A stretch of 64,000 nt of DNA from assembly GCA_009746045.1 (NCBI GenBank), contig RPFO01001726.1:1-64000 (forward strand), given 5' to 3'. The position numbers and the translations under genes are program-made. The notes beneath the pieces are model-generated. The model saw only the letters and a list, made by a program, of their open reading frames with translations. It was not told where the DNA came from and did not search any database. Within the stretch, counting starts at the first letter, position 1. Each line of letters starts with the position of its first letter. Shown here in pieces: positions 42,433 through 56,500 of this stretch. This stretch comes from Mesostigma viride (taxonomy: Eukaryota > Streptophyta > Mesostigmatophyceae > Mesostigmatales > Mesostigmataceae).

Positions 42433-43960
42433 GCGCCACAGGGCCCGGTAATGGCGTAAAGCGTGCCAGGCGACGGGAGATACGGCGGGTCCACATCGGC
42501 CTCGCAGCTGGGGAGTAAGCTACCCAGCAACTTGACGCGGTCCCGATACAGGACTCGAGAGCCATCAAGTAGAAAGAGGTCGGGCGGTGGCTGAGTGAGC
42601 CCAATCACCAGAGCCTCGGTCTTCTTGCTGCATGTCAGACCTCAAGCCCCACCACACCGGCCTCGATTGCTAGGCAGTCAAGCCACGTCTGCACGTGCTC
42701 AGTGCCCTCGAAGAGGGTGGTGTCGTCTGCATAGATGATGTCCGCCAGCCAAATCTCCGTTTCCGCCCCGCCATGCCAGAAACGGTTGTCGACCTACACG
42801 GTCCCCTGGTTCCCTACCCACAATGCGAGCAAATCGCTTGCGCGCCTGAATCATTACGTATTCGACCACAATAATGAACAGGTAGGGCCGAGAGCACGCA
42901 GCCCTGCCACACACCCTTCTGTTAAGGGCATGGTGGCGTGGTCCCGTAGGAAGTGCGCACCGCCGGTGGTGGACCCTTCATATGCAGGTTGCGGATAACA
43001 GCAATAAGGGGGAGGGGGATCTGGAACAGAGCGAGGATGTCCCACAGCGCAGGCCAGAAAACCGAATCGAAGGCTTTGATGAAGTCCACCAGCACAAGGT
43101 GCAGAGGGGACTCACCAGGCTGAAGGCGGTGCAGTTCTTCCACAAGGCGGCGAGTATAGTGAAGGGCGCCTGTACTGTGTTGCGGCCTGGAAGGAAGCCG
43201 TGCTGAGTCTTGCTGAGGTGGCCGTCCAGCTGGGCAGTGCGCAGACGGTTCAGGATGAGCCGCATGAGAAGCTTGAGGGGGGCACTTTGGATGCACACCC
43301 CTCTATAGTTGCTGGGGTTGGCGGGCGACCCCTTGTTCTTGTACATCATCGTGCGAAAACAGTCTGCGTTGCCAGGCCGCTGGGGGCGGTTGCGGCGACT
43401 GAGCAGAATGCGGTTGCAGATATCCCGGAAGAGCAGCATGACACCAGTGTCCTCAAACTCGGCGGCGAGTTTCACGACCGCGGCCGGAATCTCGTCGGAG
43501 CCTGTGGCTGCATCGTAACGCAGGCGCTGGACCGCCTCCGTGACCTCGCGGGAGGTGAAAGGAGGCATGTCTGACGGGTCGCCGAGCGGGCCAGTCAGCG
43601 GGGGGCCTAGGTAGTCTGCCGCTGACCTGGGCGGGGCTGGGGGCCCAGCTGGGCCGCCTGCCAGGGCAGCCTGGCGGGCGGCGGCGGCTGGTAGCAGGGG
43701 CGGGGGCGGCGCAGCTGTCCCCAAGACCTCTGCAGTGGCCGCGGCCCAGGTGCGAAGCCGCTTGGCCGGTGCCCCGGGAACATAGTGGCGATGGGGTCGG
43801 CCGAGGCCGTCCGGGTGTCCGAGGCACTTGTACCAGAACCAGGCCCCCTTGCCATCATTTTTCTGCTGGCAGGTGCGCAGGTCCTTGACCATCTGCTGAG
43901 CGTCGGCCTTCTCAGCTTGCTCGTAGGCGCTGAGTCCCAAGCCTAGGGGGTTGTGGGAGA
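42433..43960 (-). pseudogene. LINE reverse transcriptase, frameshifted
   Basis: Reading the minus strand, 43,940-43,200 carries the N-terminal RT blocks: REVTEAVQRLRYDAATGSD, then YRGVCIQSAPLKLLMRLI, then QHGFLPGRNT. The frame then shifts, and motif A (VLVDFIKAFDSVF) appears near 43,090. Motif B (GPTLFIIVVEYVM) is near 42,880 and motif C (YADD) near 42,735, again in different frames. The end resembles the thumb (DRVKLLGSLLPSCEADVD) near 42,520. All RT blocks occur in correct order but in at least three frames, so this copy is dead or the sequence has indels. No endonuclease domain is seen. Confidence 0.85.
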
Positions 43961-44094
43961 ACCCTGGGTATCAAGGAGACAACCAGCGCATGCCAGTATG
44001 CCCCTAAAACCCCTCAGGCTCCGGGAGAAGCCTTAACATTCTCCTGGGCTATCATGCAGGAGTTAGCATGCAACCTACGTACCCCCACACCCAT

Positions 44095-44510
44095 CATTGA
44101 TGGACGAGCGTACAGTCGTCTTGGATAGCCCGGATGACGCGGAGTCGCCATCTGCGACTCCAGACCTGGGCGAGTGAGTCGCGCCACTTTTCTTGGCCCG
44201 ACTTGTATCCGCGCAGAAAAGTACCTCGATCATCGGGTACTCCGTGGCATGCCTTCAGCGTAGTTGTCTCACTTAAAATCAAGGAGACAACCAGCGCAGG
44301 CCGGCCAGAAATCGGGAGAATCCGGACCATGGTAGCTCGAGCCTGCCGTTATCTTGTCCGCGTTTTCGAGTCGTTCAGGATGATGAATATTAATGGAGAT
44401 GGAAATGTGTAGCCTTGTGATTTGAAATCATGGCTGGCTTACGTGTAGAGCGACTAAATGACCTAGACGGTGGGGCCGGAAACAGCTTGCTTGATAAGGG
44501 CGTATGTTCA
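44095..44510 (+). repeat. Dispersed repeat family R2, copy with CTTG-rich tail
   Basis: ATCAAGGAGACAACCAGCGC starts near 44,278, followed by GGCTCGAGCCTGCC-type sequence, TCGTTCAGGATGATGAATAT and GTAGAGCGACTAAATGACCT. It runs into the TTGC array. Related copies start near 43,973, 45,093, 57,058, 57,868 and 58,320. It contains no ORF. Confidence 0.65.
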
Positions 44511-44870
<360 letters not shown>

Positions 44871-45092
44871 CCCATGCCTAGCCAATCCCAACAGTTCCCA
44901 CTATGGGTATAGATCAGTGACAACAAACTGCTGCTGAGAATGACATGTACTAGTTACGCCTCCAGGAGGGGAAAAACGCTGCCTGATTTATAGCGGCAGC
45001 TTCCTGGCAGCCAATGTGGCACATGTAGCGGTCTTTTCACATCAGGGCCGACGAATGCGCTGATGACGACTAGGCTGTTATGATTGATGAGT

Positions 45093-45215
45093 ATCAAGGA
45101 GACAACCAGCGCATGCCAGACATCGGGAGAACCGGGACCATGGTGGCTCGAGCCTGCCATTGTTTTTTCCGTGTTTTCCAGTCGTTCAGGATGATGAATA
45201 TGAGTATATCTACAA
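45093..45215 (+). repeat. Repeat family R2, copy near the TANGO2 3' end
   Basis: ATCAAGGAGACAACCAGCGC, then GGCTCGAGCCTGCC and TCGTTCAGGATGATGAATAT. It lies just downstream of the minus-strand TANGO2 stop codon and may lie in its 3' UTR. Confidence 0.65.
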
Positions 45216-45258
45216 CCAAAAGCAAATGAAGACACATCTACATCTGGGTAAGAACGCA

Positions 45259-48200
45259 TCAGTCTCGATTGTTCGCATGGTGGGTCGAGATGCAATATGT
45301 GAAGTCCACTTGCTTCCAAATGCCATCATCAGCCTTGTACCTTTCCAGCAGCAGCACCTCCCAGAGTGGGTCACCAACCCCATTCGCCATGCTGCTGGCA
45401 TCCGCACCATCTCTCGCAGGGGAGCCGCCCGCAAGTGTTACGTTGGCTCTGCCCTGCTCGCCGCTGATGGGGTTGTGGCCCCCCTTCACGCGGACTTGGA
45501 GCGCGACGCAGCTGCGCGTCCCAAATGGACCCTGCACCCCCCCAAAAAACGACACACCACCACAAATGCCGCAGGGACCAAGTGCAAACGCGTTCATTTA
45601 CTCATCCATCCATGAAGCACGTGCTTCTGCTGCATTACCAACACAGCGGATGGTAGGAAGGAACAAAAGGGCGATATTTATCGCACACCTTGCAGGAATG
45701 GCATTCATAAACAGCCACAACGGCCAACCATAAACCTGGACATAATACTTAATTTTCACCTCGCCATGGGAAGAAAGCTGGCGCTCAGCAACACGGTATA
45801 CGCTTCCACGTGGCATGTGCGATTGTCCTTAGACCATCGCTCACGGAACTGACTACACCCACTGTGTAGCTGGAAGGAATAAAATACAAAGTGGATGCCA
45901 GCTTCTACAACTTGGCAGAGTGCAGGGCACCCAGCTGCCCGCTTGCTCCGTGCTGGTACTGCCGCACACCAAGGCTAAGAAAACCGCCTTGTTTGGTCAA
46001 CCCTCTGAGGTTAAGGGCACGTTGGCATGCCTGCAGTCTCCATTAGCCAGGCCAGGCCGCCATGTGCTTGCCGCTACTTCGGTTCTGGCCTCCACCGTCA
46101 CTGGGTGCTGAAATGCAATATCCCATCCGGCAGCAAACCACTGCCACTTATTGCGCAATGCGAGATGCGGGCATGCGGGCAGAAATTGCTTGATAGGATG
46201 AAGGCACTCCCCTAAAGACCCGCAGAAACACGCGGCCTTCTAACACCAACCAGATGACACTTTCACTGCTGTGGCTATAAAATGTACAGATTGCAACAAA
46301 AAAGAATGCCAGCAGTCCATGGAGTGCGTTGAAAAGCAAGATCAATCACTTGATCTCCTCCGCTACACTCAAACACTCGGACCCCCCATGCTGACTTGCA
46401 TCAGCAGAATTCGAATTTCCGCGGACTTGCGTCACCCCATCTGTGTCGACTGCCCCACTTTGCCTCCCTGCCCCACTATGGCCCTGCCCTCACGCTCCTG
46501 TTCATCGACCCACCCATCTGCCCCAACTACACAACAGTCTTCTGGTTCTGGCCACTTAGTATGTCCTAGCGGCCCAACTTTTGCCCAGAAGATTGCATTC
46601 CTTGTATTGCCCCTAAATCGTACCATGCCTGACAAACAAAATATCTGGAATCCCTTCCTTCCCACCCCCCTTCTCCCCACCCCCGCCTGCCTCCCTCACC
46701 CCTCCGCAAACGACACATTGACGTCCTTCCACTCACCTCTAGACACGTGGCCGGTCGGCCCACTGTATCCATGCGCTCTGCCCGCCATCCTCTTTCCCAC
46801 CTCTGGCATGGTGCAGTCCATGAGCATCGCATGCCATCCACCTCCATCCCTCCTTTACCTCTGGCATGGTGCAGTCGGTATGTGATGCACTCACCTCTGG
46901 CATGGTGTGTGTGAATATGACGTGCGACACACCTGCTCACTTCCAGCATGCCGCGTGTGAATCATGCATCGGGCAAGCATGCCTCGGGCATGCTGCAGTT
47001 GGCAAGATCGCTCACCTCGGGCATGGTGCAGTCGGTGAAGATCGCGCTCAGGTCGCGCTCCACGTGCGGCGGCATGCCCGTGACCGGCAGCTGCTCGCAC
47101 GCGCTAATCAGCGACTTGTCCTGCTGCAGTGCCAACAGGCGCGACAGCGTGGCCTGGCCCGGCGGGCACTCGGCCATGATCTGCTGCAGCGCGGCGCAGC
47201 CCTTGGACACCTGGCAGGAAATGGTGGACGGTGACGGGGGGGAGAGGCAGGGCGCGCGGGGACAGGGAGAGAAGGTGCAGCGCAGGAGGGCAAGGCCGGT
47301 CAGTACACCCCAGGGATGCGTTCAGCTCATGCTGCGCTCATGAGTGCAGTCCATCGGCCCCGGCTGGCACGTCTTGCGACTTTGCGTGCGGGCTCCAGAG
47401 GCCAGGCGCAATGATAGAGAAGTCAGCCAAGGATGGGACGTCTCAACGGCCGCTTCCATTTAAGCCCAAAATCCACACGACACGTACTACAAGGCTCAAA
47501 GTAATCTCCCGTTCAATGTCAATGTGCATGCGCGGCCGAGATCCAGTGGCCACCGATGCTGGTAGCAAATCTTGTGTGATTAAGGGATATGATGAGCTTG
47601 TGGCAACGATGCACATATGCAAACATGAATGGAAAAAATACACAAAGGTCCTCTCAGTCCTGAGGATGCAGCGTACCAGTAGTTACAAATTTGCATATTA
47701 TTGAATAAAGCAATATTCGCTTTAGGTAACGCAACCATTACCCATCCTTCTCAACCCCCTAACCTGGCATACCGGCTTCAATTCAAATATGGTACTCTAC
47801 ACATGTGAGGCACTTCCTCTTCAGCTCTCCAGTGCTTGCAGCAGGAATTAAAATGATGGCATTAAGGCCTCACAAGGCTCTGCAAGGTTATGCTAGGGAA
47901 TGCAATAGAAAAAAATGTCAATAACGCATGATAGAAAGTAATGGGATTTTCACCAACGCAGATGATTTATTGAATGCATCAGCATCAGTATTGTCGGCAT
48001 ACTTTAATTCTACGCAAAGGCAGAGATATACCTTCGGCCAAGGGGAGTCCAACACGCTGTTACTGAGCCCGTGAACCCCTGGCAAGACCTGGATGGGCCC
48101 CGATGCGGTGGGGTTCTTGGGATGAGGAGGCGACGATATGTCAGGATGCGTGTGGCAATAATACCACATTTCTCCTTGCAAAATGTCCGCAACGATGAGG

Positions 48201-48713
48201 TTGAAAGAGGCGTATGCATTGACCTGCATGCCGTGGCATAATTTGAGAAGATAGTCTCGCGGCGACAAAGTGCTATCAAGAAAGTCTGTTGTGAGGGCTC
48301 CACGACTTTGTGCCGAAGGCGTCGCTGCTCCCTCCCAGCGAAAATTCGTCAACAATGCGAGGCGGCCTTGGCGAGAAATCCCTAACCATGTGCCTCCTCT
48401 TGCATCATCCCTCCCCGCCAAAATATGTGGTTTGTCAGGCCAAAAATGGAAAGGCGACGTTGGCCTGCAAGTGTCGATTTTCGTGGAAGAAAACGACGCA
48501 GACAAAGACGGCAGATAAGACAATTGAACATAACCTGACGACAGCAGTCTGCAAAAGCACGCCCTAACAATTCCAAACTTCGCTTGAATGCAATAAGGAC
48601 ATACTGTCACACGCTGCACCTTACCGGCTATAATATTCATCCCTGTTAAACGCCAGCAGGAGCTTGACCGCAGGGTCCGGGTGGCACAGGTGACAAAACC
48701 ATGTGACACACAT
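45259..48713 (-). CDS. TANGO2: TANGO2/NRDE-family protein, four exons
   Basis: Exons on the minus strand: 48,713-48,625, 48,464-48,032, 47,210-47,016 and 45,531-45,259, joined in a single frame (about 329 residues). All introns are GT-AG. The ATG gives the family's Met-Cys start, and NRDE falls at residues 23-26. Exon 2 carries RPTSPFHFWPD, ILAGRDDARGGTWLGISRQG, SFNLIVADI and GLSNSVLDSPWPKV. Exon 3 carries LPVTGMPPHVERDLSAIF, and exon 4 begins with GPFGTRSC, the conserved (Y/F)GTRS block. TANGO2 proteins act in the cytosol and mitochondria; roles in lipid homeostasis and haem trafficking are reported in animals. Exon 4 holds an insert of about 35 residues, making the protein longer than the usual 270-280. 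The exact C-terminal end is less sure. Confidence 0.9.
46795..47030 (-). repeat. Repeated copies of the exon-3 splice-donor sequence
   Basis: The TANGO2 exon 3 to intron 3 junction (CACCATGCCCGAG then GTGAG, minus strand) recurs in the intron as close variants (CACCATGCCAGAGGTG) near 46,798-46,818, 46,856-46,876 and 46,890-46,908, and as weaker variants at 46,940-46,995. Each retains a GT after GAG. It looks like a junction-derived minisatellite that could offer alternative donors. Confidence 0.7.
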
Positions 48714-49187
48714 GGTGGTATACCATATACCATCTATGGCTTATCCGACTGCATTATCGTGTTTAGGCTGGAACGTGCGTTAACTCGACCCACAGGCGTC
48801 CGCGCTGGCGCCAAGAAGAATTGGCGACACAGGAGGGCAGACAGGCGGGCATGGGGGTCTCGTGACTTCACGGATGCGTTCGGAGTTCAATCGTGAGCGA
48901 AATGTGAACTCACCGCCACGAGGCATCGACTCATCACAGGCCGACAGGTGCCCACGTAATTTCCTGTGTCCGCCACCTTCGAGCAGGACTTGCAACATTG
49001 CTGTCGCACGCAACCGTCCAAACGTGGACGTTAGCGCTCCCAGCATCGCCACGTGGTCTTGAGAGTCTGAGATCTTACGTCAGGCTTCGTCCTTGACTCT
49101 CTGCAGCGCATTGTAAGTGACAAACAAGCTTAAGGGGGGGGGGATGCTTCGCATCCTCCCCAAAAGAAGGCGCAAAGCCGACCGCCG
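48714..49187. promoter_or_regulatory. Presumed TANGO2 upstream region
   Basis: Lies between the TANGO2 start codon and the TTG array. No TATA box or other element was identified. Small frames on both strands are unconvincing. A short hairpin, GGATGCTTCGCATCC, lies at about 49,142-49,156. Confidence 0.35.
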
Positions 49188-51162
<1,975 letters not shown>

Positions 51163-51379
51163 CCCACGTCGCCGGCGCAAAGCCGACCGTAACTCTAGTA
51201 GCCGAAATTCGATCCGTCCGCCGACAGATGGCAACTCGATTCAAGTCAACCGAAGCTTATGAACGGTTCAAGTCAACTGAAGCTTATGAAGGGGGCTGAA
51301 AAAAGGAAAAAGTCGGGAGACAAATAACGACACGCTGTGTGGGCCTGAAACACCGCAGTACGTCCGCCCTTCCCAGTCC

Positions 51380-52470
51380 ACCCGGAGGCCATGATTGGCC
51401 GCCTCAGTGAGACGCCCCGCCCGAGGCGAGGTCGCAACCCCCCTCCCCCCTCAGCGAGCCGATGGTCTTTACATGTATTGAGGTCGCAATGAGGCCCCCC
51501 GCCCTCCTCAGTGAGACGCCAAAGTGTGCACGATCCCCCGTCCCCCGTGCCCATCCACCCACCCGGAGGTTCCCCCCCCCCCCCCTCAGCCATGATGCGC
51601 CCCCCCGCCGGCCGGAAAAGTAAGAAGATCCGCCACAGGATGCCTCACCGCCTGAGTGAGACAGGGAGGTCGCGCGCAAGGCTCCCCGCCCTCCTCAGCG
51701 AGACGCCAGAGTCTGCGGGATCCCCCGGCCCCCGCGCCCGCCCACCCACCCGGAGGTTCCCCCCCCCCCCCCCCCCAGCCGGCCATGATGCGCCCCCCGC
51801 CCCCCCGCGAAAAGGCGTGGCGCGAAGGACAGGCGTCGACCACGAGGACCCCTGAAAAAGACCGGAAAAGTACGAAGATCCGCCACAGGATGCCTCCCCG
51901 CCTGAGTGAGACGGCGAGGTCGCAAGGCTCCTGCGCCCCCCCCCCCCCCCCGCACAGTGAGACGCCCCGCCCCAGGCGAGGTCGCAAGGCCCCCCGCCCT
52001 CGTCAGCGAGACTGACGCCAGAGTCTGCGGGATCCCCCGCCCACCCCGCCTGCCCACCCACCCGGAGTTCCCCCCCCCCCCCCCCGCCCCCCCCCCCCCC
52101 GCCTTCCCCCCCCCCCCCCCGCGAAAAGGCGTGGCGCGAAGGACAGGCGTCGACCATGAGGACCCTTGAAAAAGACCGGAAAAGTACGAAGATCCGCCAC
52201 ACGATGCCTCGCCGCCTGAGTGAGACGGCGAGGTCGCAAGGCCCCCGCGCCCCCCCACCCGCCACCCGGAGGGTCCCCCCCCCCCCGCCCCCCCCCCCCC
52301 CGGCCGGCTGGCCCGCACAGTGAGACGCCCTGCCGCAGGCGAGGTCGCAAGGCCCCCCGCCGGCCCTCCGGCCTCAGCGAGACGCCAAATGATGCGGGAT
52401 CCCCCCGCTCCCCCGGCCCCCGCGCCCCCCACCCACCCGGAGTTCCCCCCCCCGCCATTAAAGATGCGAG
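51380..52470. repeat. C-rich complex tandem repeat
   Basis: Blocks such as GATCCGCCACAGGATGCC (51,625; 51,882; variant near 52,193) and GAAAAGGCGTGGCGCGAAGG (about 51,808 and 52,123) recur at roughly 260-315-bp spacing. CCCACCCACCCGGAG and C runs over 10 bp separate them. Internal modules are shuffled. Open frames here are compositional. Confidence 0.85.
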
Positions 52471-52596
52471 CGAGTGAACGCAGCGCGAAGGACAGGACTT
52501 GCCGAATGCTATTGGAGACCAACTAAAGCCGAACGCGAAGATTCAACTCAATGGAACCACAGACAAATGAAGAAGGACGGTGAAAAGACGAAAGCC

Positions 52597-52930
52597 GTCA
52601 AGCTGACCGTCACTCTAGTAGGCGACCCAGTTCGTCGTTCCGACAGGTGGCAAGTCGTTGACCGACTACCCGCCAGTCAAGCTCGATCGAGTCGCCAACG
52701 TCAAAATGTCGCGACACGACTTTAAAGCCGAGATTCCAGCGAGTGAACGCTTTGGCTTTCGTCCGTCAAGCCGACCGTCACTCTAGTAGGCGACCCAGTT
52801 TCGGTAAGCCGACAGGTGGCAAGTCGTGAAAGTTCGACCAACTACGCGCCAGTCAAGCTCGATCCAGTCGCTAACGTCAAAATGTCGCGAGACGACTTTA
52901 AAGCCACTAAAGATTCCAGCCTGTGAACGC
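52597..52930 (+). repeat. 168-bp imperfect tandem duplication
   Basis: CCGTCACTCTAGTAGGCGAC begins at 52,607 and again at 52,775. The units share AGTCAAGCTCGATC and CAAAATGTCGCGA. A partial third version borders the TTG array near 51,187. From 52,930 to 53,520 no gene is seen; this would include any promoter of the next gene. Confidence 0.85.
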
Positions 52931-53520
52931 CAATCGTATCCCACTGAACAAATCATCTCCGTCCGCCGCCAACGACATGGCTTCTTCGGTCCAACCACGC
53001 ACGGAAGCCTGTACGATCTCCAAATTCCGTCGACTTGCGCCCAACGGGAAAAGGCGAAAAGGACACCCGTCGATCACGAGTTGATCACTGAATTCCGTAA
53101 AAAACTACGGCGTACGGGCCACAGGATGCCCGATGGTTTTTAATATAGTTGATATAGTTGATATTGCGGGCATGCTTCATATGTGTAGATAATGGCTGCC
53201 ATACCTTATTAACTTGCTAGCAGTTTCTTGTCAGGCATGGATGCTGAAATTATGCATCAATATTCAGTTTGTTTATATCATGCTGAACGTGGCGAGAGGG
53301 CTCTGACCTGTAATTGACCGCTTGATCGCAGAAGTCCCTTTGTTACCTGCTTTTGTTGCCCGGATTGTGCTCTTATTATAAGCCCATACAGCAATGGGCA
53401 ATCTAAACTACGAAATTTGAGATTGTCTAGCCGCGGTGAACGACGAGAGAATCTGCATGGCAACAGCAAGCGTGGGAGTTAAGGCAAAGGGTTTCGGCAT
53501 TTAATGCTGCGAGATAGCAG

Positions 53521-56500
53521 ATGACGGTAGGAACAATACATCCCATGCCGGCTACCGTCCACTGCCTGCGGCGGCTAGGCCGTTCTGCCCTGTTTACCGG
53601 CCATAGGAAGGAGTTGCATCATAGTGCCAATAAAATAACGCGGTGTTCTTATGACAGTAATAAGAATCTGTCTATTCCAGAGAAGTTCAGCCGCGGCTAT
53701 CCCGTCATCACCTTAGAATGCCCACCCTCGATGCCCTCTTCTCGTCTGGCGACTCTCATCGATGGGGGCAGCATCGATGCCGTGATACGTCCCGACCTCC
53801 CCGCTATTGCGGAGCTCACAACCGGCTCCCTTTCCCGGCTGATCGCCAGCAAGCTGACGAGCAAGGGCGGCGACGACAAGGCCCCTGAGGACGTCAAGTA
53901 CCCCAACTTCTCCGCGGTGCCCGGGCGCATGCGCGTGTACACCGTCGCGTCCCACCTGGACGCCAAGCCGACGGTCATGCGAAAAGTGGAAGCCGCGCTC
54001 GCGCACGTGAGGGACGTGCCATCTCAGGGGGACGTCAGCGGCACAGGCCCCGCCGCCCTCATGTTTGTGTCCGGGGGTGGCCCCCTTCGCAAGATGATCC
54101 CGCCCGTCCTGCACACGATGGACTCCAGCAAGGCGATCCAGGAGGCCGCGGCGTGGCGCCATGCCGGCAAGTTGCCTCATGACCTCATGCTGTGGGCGGT
54201 GGACAACCCGAACCGGCCGCACGACGCGGTGTCGGCGGCTAGTGCCGTCGCATCGCTGCGCCGCAAGGTGGACGCGGGCGCGCAGGTGCTGGTCACGCAG
54301 CCGCCGTTCCTGTGGGGGCCGTTCCAGCGCTGGGTGGACGCTGTCAACAAGGAGGGGTGGGTGGCGTGGTACAGAATATGCATGGCTCTGTGATTGTGCT
54401 GTACTGTGGCTGTGTTGTTTTGATGTTGTTTTTCGTTGTTGTTCAGACGCCGTTGATACTTTGACTGTGTTTCCACGTTCGTGCTGCCACATCGGCACTT
54501 GCATGTTTCTTGTGAGAGTGCCCTGTCCTTTCCTGCGCTTGGGCCACCACACGTGCCCATGTCTGTCGGACCAGACTTGCAAAGACAACCTTGCGCCACA
54601 TTAATCAATTAATTAATTAATTAAACTCGTGCTCCCGTTGGGGAGTTACGGAGCATTTACCTCGATGGATGGATGGATTGATGGATGGGTGGGTGGGTGG
54701 GTGGGTGGGTGGGTGGGTGGGTGGGTGGGTGGGTGGGTGGGTGGGTGGGTGGGTGGGTGGGTGGGTGGGTGGGTGGGTGGGTGGGTGGGTGGGTGGGTGG
54801 GTGGGTGGGTGGGTGGATGGATGGATGGATGGATGGATGGATGGATGGATGGATGGATGGGAACATGCAATCCTACCGGTCTATTTTTTCTAGTTACAAA
54901 CAATCCTACTAGTCTTAATCTAGTGTGTGCCAGACCCTAGGGGTCTTGCCTAGCATGCTTCCCGCGGCTTCCCCACTGGAGGGGCGTCGTTGTCCTCCAT
55001 AACCTGAGCCCACTTGGCCTAGCTTGTCCATAATCTTTTTCCAAATCACGGAGAGGCCTAGGCCCCCCATGTCCTCTTCGAGCTGCTCCTTGAAAATGCG
55101 GGCCTTGCGGCGTCTAGCGTTGCTGGGCCCATCCCACGTGAGGAGGTGCCTGCCAGGCTGAGCAGGTCGCAGCCCTGCGGAGGGGCCACGAGATGTTTCT
55201 ACCTGGTTGGTGCGAGCTAAGTGGCCTACTAGTTGTAGGCGCCGCTGCTTGATGGTGCTGGTGATAAGTGGCATGCCTAGGTACCAGTCCTCCTTGCGGC
55301 CATGTGCAGCATAGCCCGCACGGAAAATTGACCGCAGCATGTTGGCACATTGGCACAGGCTTGTGTCCCTGGGCTGGCGCGCGACACGGTGTAGACCTAC
55401 GCGAGCACCCCACGCCTGCACTTGCGCTTGCACGCATGTCCATCGGTCATGTGACCTGTGTGTGTCCATCGGTCATGCACGCTACCACAGGAAAGCACTG
55501 GGGATCGTTTCCTGATTGCGGACTGCATCAGGTGCTGACTGCCTTGAGTGGGCAGCGTGCATGTGGTGACCGTGGCAGGCATGCTGATGTGGCGAAGGAA
55601 TTAAAACACCATTGTCAATACTGCCTGAGTGCGGGGACAGGGGCACGACCACCTCCGTGTTGGGGCAGGTGGCAGGGAATTCTGAGCAGAAGGGAGGGCC
55701 AGCGGGGACATGCGGTGCGGTCGTGGTGGGCTACCCAGCGCTCATACCTGCAGGATCTGCCAGCCACAGAGAGCGGGGGATGGAATGCATGTCAATGTAT
55801 TTCTTGTTCGTATCGGAGCATCACACGAGTGGGCATAGCAATATAAGCATATTATAAGATAGTATGCTGCTGATAGTATTGGAGCATTACACGAGTGGGC
55901 ATAGCAATAGAAGCATATTATAAGATAGTATGCTACTGATAGTATCGGAACATCACACGAGTGGGCATAGCAATAGAAGCATATTATAAGATAGTATGCT
56001 GCTGATAGTATCGGAGCATCACACGAGTGGGCATGAGCTCAGAATTTTCTTTGTCAGGCACACGTGTGCTTGTCTGTGCCTCTGCGGTAGGCGTGACCGT
56101 GGCGTGGGGAGATGCCAGCTGTCCTTTGTGTCGATCGCTGCTGCCCTTTCCTACGACTTACACCCCATTCACTCAGCCACCCCGGCCGTTACACGGCCCA
56201 TCACCTTTTCCCCCTCTCTTGGGCGTGTGTCTCGTGCCATTGCTGCACACGCCAGGCTACCGGGTCGCGCGCGCTTCATCGTGGGGGTTCCTTTCCCCAC
56301 GTCCGAGAAAAGCATCCGCTTCTGGCTGCGGCTGTGCGGCATTAACGAGTTTGGCGCTGACGTCGCTGACCTCATTGCAACGTTCTCGCGCCCGCTGGCA
56401 CACGGTCCCTCGGACAGCAACGCGCATGGCACCGCCCTTGCAGAGGCCAAGGCGGCGCGCAACCGGCAGTGGGTGCGGCAGTTGGTAGATAGCGTGAAGA

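Noticed and set aside
46271..46885. 204-codon plus-strand frame within TANGO2 intron 3
   Set aside because: Pro/Ser/Thr-rich without a domain, overlapping the duplicated splice-donor repeats.
51511..52522. Pro/Arg/Gly-rich frames on both strands
   Set aside because: Products of C/G homopolymers and shuffled tandem repeats.
53713..54588. 291-codon minus-strand open frame opposite the MTHFR-like exon 1
   Set aside because: The sense strand carries the conserved motifs and proper splice sites; the antisense product has no recognisable domain.
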